Assembly: GCA_031266635.1 (NCBI GenBank)
Contig: JAISAN010000138.1
Coordinates: forward strand, 1 to 12,581
Source: Treponema sp.
Lineage (GTDB): Bacteria > Spirochaetota > Spirochaetia > Treponematales > Breznakiellaceae
Direction of reading: 5' to 3'
Length of the DNA: 12,581 nucleotides
Shown here: piece by piece, positions 7,389 through 12,581 of the stretch
Numbering within the stretch: position 1 is the first letter of the stretch
Layout: every line of letters starts with the position of its first letter
Position numbers and translations under genes: made by a program
Notes under the pieces: generated by a model
Databases searched by the model: none
Seen by the model: the letters and a program-made list of their open reading frames with translations, nothing else
What the model was told of the DNA's origin: nothing

Positions 7389-7802
7389 TTATTGTTTTTT
7401 GCTGTGGGTCTTCACATAGGCGGCCATTCTGAAATCATCGCCCTTAATATGATTCAGGAGCCAATTACCAATGCTGGTAGTTACCAGTTCCACCATTTCC
7501 CCGGTGGGGCCCTCTTTGACCAGCCGTTCGGTCAAGGCCTTAACCGTTGCCTTGAATTCATCATGGTAATGCTTGTGGGTAAAATAATCGGGATAATCGT
7601 ATTGGATCTGGAGTTTTTCCTCATCGGCAAAGTGCATAATTGTATAACCGGTGAGAAAATCCAGCGTCTTAAAAACTTCGTCGCTTCCCTTCCCGCTGAT
7701 GGAAGCTTCGATAATATCATTTAACGCGGAGATAAGCTGTTTGTGCTGGTTGTCTATTTTTTCATATCCCGTTTCCAGCGAACTGTCCCATTGATACGCC
7801 AT
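7389..7802 (-). CDS. Bacteriohemerythrin (single-domain non-heme di-iron O2-binding protein)
   Basis: A 137-aa stand-alone hemerythrin that reversibly binds dioxygen at a di-iron site. All seven usual iron ligands can be placed: His20 (NQH), His57 and Glu61 (HFADEE), His76 and His80 (HKHYH), and His118 and Asp122 (HIKGD). The N-terminal W..SLETGYEKID and the C-terminal NWLLNHIKGDDFRMAAYV are typical of bacteriohemerythrins. No signal peptide, membrane segment or output domain is present, so a cytosolic role in oxygen storage, delivery or scavenging is likely; many free-living examples occur in anaerobes and microaerophiles. The ATG at 7802 has AGAGG (7808-7812) 5 nt upstream. It lies 26 nt after the NHL-protein gene on the same strand and is probably the last gene of that run, though it could have its own promoter. 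Oxygen binding is family knowledge and cannot be tested from sequence. Confidence 0.95.
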   Translation of the reverse strand: MAYQWDSSLETGYEKIDNQHKQLISALNDIIEASISGKGSDEVFKTLDFLTGYTIMHFADEEKLQIQYDYPDYFTHKHYHDEFKATVKALTERLVKEGPTGEMVELVTTSIGNWLLNHIKGDDFRMAAYVKTHSKKQ

Positions 7803-7828
7803 AAAAACCTCTTTTTCCCGAACCGGTC

Positions 7829-9892
7829 CTATTCAAGAGGCGGAAAATACCCCGTATTGTCCCGGCCTGAACGTTCCATCAGATAAACTTCCACCTCTAT
7901 GGGAAGATAGGCCCTGCCGAAATTGGACGGAAGCCGGGAACGGTAACTAATACTATACGAACCGCTGGGATGGGAAGCAAGGGCCTCGATGGCCCCCCGG
8001 ATCCCCTCCGGGCGGTAGAGGGGTAAAACCTGGCCGCCGGTTTCCCGGCAGAGATAACGGATTTCTTCCGCCGCGCTCTGGCCGCCGATCACCACCGCGT
8101 TAAATACGATATTGTTATTCGATAAATAAGCGGCCAGTTCCGAAAGGCCGTACTGCTCAAAAGCCAGCTCTCCCAGGCTTCCCGAACATACAAACACCAC
8201 CCCCCGTTTTTTCCGGCTGGGGAGCAGATCCGTGGCGGCAAGACGCAGGCCCAGATCAAAACGCCAGCGGGGGCTAAAGGCGGCCCCCCGGCCGGCCTGG
8301 TCCAGCCGTTCCCGCTGGGGCTGGGCCCCGGCGGATACGATGGAAACAACCTGTCCGCCCTCCACCCCGGTCAGGGCGGCGTTAATGTCCCGGACCGCCG
8401 CGGACAAATCATCACCCAGGGCCTGGGTCCGGGGGGAACGCTCCAAAAGTACCGATACCCCCGCCCCGCCGGTCCGGTAACCGGGAACAAGAAAAACCTG
8501 TTCCTCCACAACCTGGCCCTGCTCGCTGAGGAGGAAATTCAGATCCTCCAGCCCCACAATGGGGCGGCGCAGCCGGTCCTGAACCTGAACATCCACCGTA
8601 ATTTGGGGAAAATCCTCCGCCTGAACCCGTTCAATCTGAACAAAAAAACCTGAAGCCAGATCGTCAAACCGGGTCAGGACCGATACTTCCCCGGCCTGGA
8701 AATTGGCGGCCAGCACATTGCCGTTACGATCCATATCCGCCCCGACAATTCGGACCCGCTCGTTCCCCGCCATTCCCAGTTCCCGGACCAGGGCGGATTC
8801 GGTATCAATCAGAAGAACCCGGTTGGTATCCGCGGCCAAGAGGCGGCCGTCGGAAAGGAAGCGGAGACTTTCGGGCCCCAAAAGGCCGTCGCCGATGAGG
8901 ACGCCCAGGTAAGAGCCGTTCCGGTCAAAGGTGTAAATTCGTTTGGCCGCGCTGTCGGCCGCGTAGATCCGGCCCTCCCGGACGGCAATGCCCGTGGGGG
9001 AACGGAAACCGGGGAAATCCGGCATCTTCGGGCCAAAGGAAAGGATAAAAGCCCCGTCGGGATCGAACTTGGAGATCCGCCGGTTCCCGTAATCTACCAC
9101 ATACAGGTAGCCTTCCTCATCTACCGCGAGGTTTTGGGGACCCACAAAACGGCCGTTCTCCCGGCCCCGGCCGCCGATATAGGACTGCCATTCTCCCCGG
9201 CCGTTAAGGACGCTGATCCGGCAGCCCTGGTATTCGGAAAGGTAGAGCCGGTCCCCCTGCCCCTTTACCAAATCGTAGGGCCGGTCAAAGCCGTTCAGGG
9301 GGCCCCGGCGGCGGTCTTTGATCACCCCGTTGACATCGATCCGGACAATCTCATTGCTCCCGTAGGCAACAACCCAGACAGAACCGTCCTCCAGGGGCAG
9401 CACCGAGGTGGGCTGACGATAGAGGGTATGTTCTTCATACCGGCCGGGATAGCGGCCGGCCTCCACGTAACGGACCTCGTCATTTGCCACCGGCAGCAGG
9501 TTCCGGCGGTTGCTGACGGTTTCGATCCGGCTCCCCAGCAGCATCCCGCTGCCGGTGGACCAGCCGTAAGCCGCCGCCGCGGCCCGCCATTGCCTGAGCG
9601 CCGTATCGTCCATACCGGAGCGGTAGTAGGCCCGGCCCAGCCAGTCCAACACAAGCGGTTCACCGGGCCGGAACGCCAGGGCCCGCTCCAGGGAGAGGAT
9701 CGACTCATTAAACGCGTAACGGTTATACGCCTGGACGCCGATGCGGAATTCTTCCGCCGCGTAAAGGGCGCTGCCCCCGGCGGCCGGGCCTGCCGCTTCG
9801 GCGGAGGATCCCGGCTGCTGGGCAAAAACAAGGGGGCCCGGAAAAAAACAGAGGAACAAAAAAATGACCGTTACCGCTTTCCGAAACGCCAT
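7829..9892 (-). CDS. Secreted TPR / NHL beta-propeller / VWFA-like fusion protein
   Basis: A 687-aa protein of unknown specific function. Residues 1-24 form a signal peptide (basic start, hydrophobic core, VFA before QQ), implying export. A TPR-like helical segment spans about 45-110. NHL-type propeller repeats follow at about 160-405, for example GPQNLAVDEEGYLYVVDYGN (251-270) and SPTGIAVREGRIYAADSA (298-315). The C-terminal part (about 430-687) resembles VWFA-related domains: VDVQVQDRLRRPIVGLEDLNF, a Rossmann-like VSVLLERSP near 479-487, GVVFVCSG near 564-571, and a GYFPP end. The MIDAS DxSxS motif is degenerate (ExSxR at 484-488) and the usual later Asp is missing, so metal-dependent ligand binding is doubtful. 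The ATG at 9892 has GGAGG 4 nt upstream and overlaps the preceding TPR gene's stop as TAATG, so the two are translationally coupled. A periplasmic or surface scaffold acting with the TPR protein is a reasonable guess only. Confidence 0.85.
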   Translation of the reverse strand: MAFRKAVTVIFLFLCFFPGPLVFAQQPGSSAEAAGPAAGGSALYAAEEFRIGVQAYNRYAFNESILSLERALAFRPGEPLVLDWLGRAYYRSGMDDTALRQWRAAAAAYGWSTGSGMLLGSRIETVSNRRNLLPVANDEVRYVEAGRYPGRYEEHTLYRQPTSVLPLEDGSVWVVAYGSNEIVRIDVNGVIKDRRRGPLNGFDRPYDLVKGQGDRLYLSEYQGCRISVLNGRGEWQSYIGGRGRENGRFVGPQNLAVDEEGYLYVVDYGNRRISKFDPDGAFILSFGPKMPDFPGFRSPTGIAVREGRIYAADSAAKRIYTFDRNGSYLGVLIGDGLLGPESLRFLSDGRLLAADTNRVLLIDTESALVRELGMAGNERVRIVGADMDRNGNVLAANFQAGEVSVLTRFDDLASGFFVQIERVQAEDFPQITVDVQVQDRLRRPIVGLEDLNFLLSEQGQVVEEQVFLVPGYRTGGAGVSVLLERSPRTQALGDDLSAAVRDINAALTGVEGGQVVSIVSAGAQPQRERLDQAGRGAAFSPRWRFDLGLRLAATDLLPSRKKRGVVFVCSGSLGELAFEQYGLSELAAYLSNNNIVFNAVVIGGQSAAEEIRYLCRETGGQVLPLYRPEGIRGAIEALASHPSGSYSISYRSRLPSNFGRAYLPIEVEVYLMERSGRDNTGYFPPLE

Positions 9893-10641
9893 TATTCCTC
9901 CCCAATCACAATCCGCAGATGCTTCCGGATTTCCTTCTCCTGGGGGGCCAGTTCCAGGGCCCGGCGAAGCCAGGTTCTGGCTTCCAGCAATTCCCCGTTT
10001 TTGAAATACGCCCAGCCCAGGGAATCAAGATAAGCGGGGCTTTGCGGTTTTTTGTCCACCGCCTTGCGGCACAAACGCAGGCCCCGCAGCAGGTCTATAT
10101 CCGTATCTACCAGAATATACCCCAGACTGTTCATGGCGGTAACGTTGCTTTCATCCAGATCCAGGGCCTTTTCGTACAGGGACACGGCGTTTTTGTAGTT
10201 GTTTTGCAGCCAGGCCGCGTAAGCCAGGGTCGTGTAAAGCTGTACCGATTCAAAGCCGTTATGCTGAAGCCGCTTCAGCTCAAATTCGGCCATCTTGGAC
10301 CGGTTGGTAACGACATAGATATAGGCCAGGGTCATACGGCACTGGTACACCCGCAATACGTCATGTCCGGCGGTAACCACCTGCTCAAGGTACAGCAGGG
10401 CGTCATCGTAACGGGCCAGTTTGGTATAACAGAGCCCCAGATAATAGGCCAGTTCGATATTTTCCTCGCCGCCGGATTTATCGCCGCTGATATGCAGCAA
10501 TTCCTGCAGGGCCAGCTCATACCGTTTCATACGGAAAAGCCGGACCCCTTCCTTTAAGGAACCGCCGGACTGCGGCGCTCCCCCGGTCCTCGGGGTTTTC
10601 TGCGGCGTGGCCTGCGGTTCCCCGCCCGAAGTTACTGCCAT
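9892..10641 (-). CDS. TPR-repeat protein
   Basis: A 249-aa protein made almost wholly of tetratricopeptide repeats after a polar, Gly/Pro/Thr/Gln-rich N-terminus (about 1-28). Repeats can be seen at roughly 29-50, 64-90, 101-125, 135-163, 169-197 and 203-233; the clearest are LAYYLGLCYTKLARYDDALL and AYLDSLGWAYFKNGELLEA. TPRs form helical scaffolds for protein partners and have no catalytic role themselves. I see no signal peptide or membrane segment, so as called it is cytoplasmic, in contrast to its exported neighbour. The ATG at 10641 overlaps the end of surE by 10 nt and its stop shares one base with the next start, so it sits inside a coupled translation unit. Its ribosome-binding site is weak (GGAAG about 5-8 nt upstream), which fits coupling. 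The partner is unknown; the downstream NHL protein is the obvious candidate by position. Confidence 0.88.
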   Translation of the reverse strand: MAVTSGGEPQATPQKTPRTGGAPQSGGSLKEGVRLFRMKRYELALQELLHISGDKSGGEENIELAYYLGLCYTKLARYDDALLYLEQVVTAGHDVLRVYQCRMTLAYIYVVTNRSKMAEFELKRLQHNGFESVQLYTTLAYAAWLQNNYKNAVSLYEKALDLDESNVTAMNSLGYILVDTDIDLLRGLRLCRKAVDKKPQSPAYLDSLGWAYFKNGELLEARTWLRRALELAPQEKEIRKHLRIVIGEE

Positions 10642-11372
10642 GCCTGCTTCCCGTCCTCACCGGGGCCGTTCACCGGGTGGACAAAAACCGGGCTCACGGC
10701 GGCCAGGTTTTTTGAAACCGCTTCCCAATCGGAGCCCGGCGCCGGAAGGGCGTTGACGGTTCCGAATTCAACAAAATACCAGGAATTCCCGTCCGGGGCC
10801 TCGAAAACCGAAAGCTTGTCATGGTAAGACGTCCGGGAGGGAAAGGTATTCGCCATTCCGTCAGGGCCGCCGGGACTATTGGGAATATTCACATTAACAA
10901 AGGTATCGCTTCTCCAGACATTTCTCAATTCCTCCAGATGATCCACCGTCCAGGAAACCGCCATATCCCAATAAAACTCCCCCGTACCCGCCAGGGACAG
11001 GGCAATGGCGGGAATACCGCCCAGACCGGCCTGCCGGGCCGCCGCGGCGGTACCGGAATAGACCAGATCGGTTCCCATATTGGCCCCCCGGTTTATCCCG
11101 GATATGACCAGATCGGGTTTTACCGGCAGCGCCCCCAGGAGGGCCATAATAACACAGTCCGCGGGACTGCCGGAACAGGCCCAGGCGTCCGAATCCCGTT
11201 GGGAAATTTTTATGGGATTCCACAAAAAGCGGATGGAATGGGAAAAACCGGAACAATCCGTATCGGGGGCCAGAACCAGCACCCGGTGGGAACTGTTTTT
11301 TCTCAGGGCGTCCGCCAAAAGACGAAGCCCCGGAGAATCAATCCCGTCGTCATTGGTCAGGAGAATATTCAT
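10632..11372 (-). CDS. surE: 5'/3'-nucleotidase SurE
   Basis: A metal-dependent phosphatase that hydrolyses nucleoside 5'- and 3'-monophosphates, and in some species short polyphosphate; it was named for stationary-phase survival in E. coli. The 246-aa protein begins MNILLTNDDGIDSPG with metal ligands Asp8 and Asp9. It has APDTDCSGFSHS with Ser41 at the third ligand position, SGINRGANMGTDLVYSGT (91-108) with a ligand Asn, and the AAAARQA stretch that follows. The length fits the E. coli protein (about 253 aa). The ATG at 11372 is chosen because the family always starts at this motif; the reading frame stays open upstream to 11534 inside the galactokinase gene. It begins 4 nt after that gene's stop, with AGGA about 11 nt upstream, and its end overlaps the TPR gene by 10 nt. 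Confidence 0.96.
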   Translation of the reverse strand: MNILLTNDDGIDSPGLRLLADALRKNSSHRVLVLAPDTDCSGFSHSIRFLWNPIKISQRDSDAWACSGSPADCVIMALLGALPVKPDLVISGINRGANMGTDLVYSGTAAAARQAGLGGIPAIALSLAGTGEFYWDMAVSWTVDHLEELRNVWRSDTFVNVNIPNSPGGPDGMANTFPSRTSYHDKLSVFEAPDGNSWYFVEFGTVNALPAPGSDWEAVSKNLAAVSPVFVHPVNGPGEDGKQAWQ

Positions 11373-11376
11373 GGAA

Positions 11377-12552
11377 TCAGGCGTCCTTTTCCGTCCGCAC
11401 CAGCCGGGTCCCCGTGGCAGGCCGGACCTCGTAAATGATCGGATGGAACCCGAAGATCCGCTCATAATCCTCCAGCCGCCGCTTGTATTCCTCAATAGCG
11501 TCTTCCCTGAGGATCGTGTAGGTACAGCCCCCAAAGCCCTGGCCGGTCATCCGGGAACAAAGGACCCCCTCAAGCTCCTGGGCCCGTTTTACCAGCCAGT
11601 CGATCTCCGGGCAGGATACCTCGTAAAGGTCCCGGAGGCTTTCGTGGGAATGAAAAACAAGCCGGGAAAGGCCGGGAAAATCCTGCCGCCGCAGACATTC
11701 TTCCGCGTCGTAAACCCGGCGGATCTCCTGGACCACATGCAGGCTCCGCCGCCGTATTTCCTCGGGCAGGTTCCCCATGGATTCCACCAGGTCCGAGGCG
11801 GCGTAATCCCGGAAACTGGCCCCTTCCCGCTTTTGGGACAAGAGTTCCAGCCCCTTCCGTATGTCCTGCCGCCGCTGTTTTAATTCATCCTCCACCCCCA
11901 TCCGGGGCACCCGGGAATCCATGATCAGGATTTTATACTTGGCCAGGGGGGATTTTATCTTCCTGACCTCCATAGAACTTTCATCAATCACCAAAAACTG
12001 ATCTTTTTTGGCGGAAAAGGCCACCAGATAGTCCACAAAATCGGTGTTTTTTCCAAAAAAAAGCGTCTGGGAGGCGGTAAGCCGCCTTAAAAGCTCCCGG
12101 TCGCTGACCGCGGCCTGAAAAAGCTTCCGCAGGGCCACGGCGGCGGCCACCTCAATGGCGGAGGAGGAGGCAAGTCCCACCTGCTGGGGAATATTCCCGG
12201 CGATGGTAAAATTCAGGCCCTTGACCGGAAAGCCCAGCTCCGCGAATACCTGGATCGCCACCTTGATATAATTGGCCCAGCGGTCTTCCCGCTTGTATTT
12301 CAGATTGACCAGGGTCGTCCGTTTCCGTTCCCCCAGGTCTGCCGCGAAAAACCTGAGGGAATTATCTTTCCGCAAACTTACCGCCGCCCGGATATACCGG
12401 TCTATGGCGGAAGATAGGTACAAGCCAGCCTTTGGCTCGCCATGTTCACCCAGGTAATGAACCCTGCCCGGAGCCTCGGCAATAACAACAGGTTCGGATC
12501 GGCCGGCGTCTATTTCGTACTCCCTGCGGTGGATGGGACCGATATCCAGCAT
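11377..12552 (-). CDS. galK: Galactokinase-like GHMP-family sugar kinase
   Basis: Galactokinases phosphorylate D-galactose at C1 with ATP, the entry step of the Leloir pathway. The 391-aa protein, of normal family length, shows the three GHMP motifs: APGRVHYLGEH (27-37), the ATP loop GNIPQQVGLASSSA (119-132), and SRMTGQGFGGCTY (333-345). It also has the galactokinase-typical SLRDLYEVSCPEID (305-318), and FVDYLVAFSAKKDQFLVID (172-190), which includes a candidate catalytic base at Asp174 (or Asp171). One departure matters: the galactose-binding segment that normally reads GEHTDYNGG is GEHGEPKAG here (35-43), with Glu39 in place of the sugar-contacting Asp and with Thr, Tyr and Asn lost. A related sugar is therefore possible, so the symbol is provisional. 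The ATG at 12552 has GAGG about 10 nt upstream. Only 29 nt remain before the window edge, so its promoter is not visible. It is the first visible gene of the minus-strand run and precedes surE by 4 nt. Confidence 0.82.
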   Translation of the reverse strand: MLDIGPIHRREYEIDAGRSEPVVIAEAPGRVHYLGEHGEPKAGLYLSSAIDRYIRAAVSLRKDNSLRFFAADLGERKRTTLVNLKYKREDRWANYIKVAIQVFAELGFPVKGLNFTIAGNIPQQVGLASSSAIEVAAAVALRKLFQAAVSDRELLRRLTASQTLFFGKNTDFVDYLVAFSAKKDQFLVIDESSMEVRKIKSPLAKYKILIMDSRVPRMGVEDELKQRRQDIRKGLELLSQKREGASFRDYAASDLVESMGNLPEEIRRRSLHVVQEIRRVYDAEECLRRQDFPGLSRLVFHSHESLRDLYEVSCPEIDWLVKRAQELEGVLCSRMTGQGFGGCTYTILREDAIEEYKRRLEDYERIFGFHPIIYEVRPATGTRLVRTEKDA

Positions 12553-12581
12553 GTTTATAAAACCTCACAAATTTACTCGAT

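Noticed and set aside
7372..7398. Palindrome plus T-rich stretch after thiI read as an intrinsic terminator.
   Set aside because: The realistic stem is only 5 bp with a 3-nt loop, and an AAATTATTG spacer separates it from the T-run. It is kept as a repeat rather than called a terminator.
7365..7724. Open frame of 119 codons on the plus strand overlapping the end of thiI.
   Set aside because: It is antisense to the hemerythrin gene, which retains all seven iron ligands and has a good ribosome-binding site.
9134..10033. Open frame of 299 codons on the plus strand across the NHL and TPR genes.
   Set aside because: It is antisense to two coupled genes with clear repeats, shows no family motifs and has biased composition.
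1..12581. Very frequent CCGG- and CCGGGA-type oligonucleotides throughout.
   Set aside because: They lie inside coding frames on both strands and fit preference for CGG, CCC, GGG and CCG codons in a GC-rich genome rather than a dispersed repeat.

Overview
This is a GC-rich, densely packed bacterial chromosome segment with ten protein genes, very short intergenic gaps and clear Shine-Dalgarno signals. The gene content (bifunctional aspartokinase/homoserine dehydrogenase, ThiI without a rhodanese domain, a single-domain bacteriohemerythrin, a secreted TPR/NHL/VWFA-like protein and a galactokinase-like kinase) and the overall protein character suggest a spirochaete, perhaps a GC-rich member of the Treponema lineage. 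That assignment is inferred from the translated proteins and was not tested by a search. I see no phage, transposase, CRISPR array, rRNA or tRNA gene.

Layout. (1) Positions 1-3704, minus strand: thrA followed by a PLP-dependent aspartate-type aminotransferase that runs off the left edge. Together they make a short aspartate-to-homoserine unit. (2) Positions 3705-3949: a divergent control region. It holds a good sigma70-type promoter for thrA and a long imperfect hairpin that would lie in the leader of the plus-strand operon. (3) Positions 3950-7368, plus strand: a tightly coupled operon with a WecA/TagO-type polyprenyl-phosphate sugar-1-phosphate transferase, a NifS/IscS-family cysteine desulfurase and ThiI. 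The last two form a sulfur donor and acceptor pair for tRNA 4-thiouridine and perhaps thiamin. (4) Positions 7389-12552, minus strand: a five-gene run transcribed as galactokinase-like GHMP kinase, SurE, a TPR protein, a secreted TPR/NHL/VWFA-like protein and bacteriohemerythrin. Gaps or overlaps within it are -10 to +26 nt. It converges on thiI.

The most unusual non-coding signal is a 17-bp palindromic element, GGGTGCC(A/T)GGCACCAAA. It occurs twice, each time 2-3 nt downstream of a stop codon and in the same orientation relative to that gene (after thrA and after thiI). At the thiI/hemerythrin junction it fills almost the whole gap between the two stop codons. The most unusual protein is the 687-aa TPR-NHL-VWFA-like fusion, whose metal-binding (MIDAS) motif is degenerate. 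Most of the rest is ordinary, well-conserved metabolism, and I see no convincing evidence of an entirely new multi-gene system.
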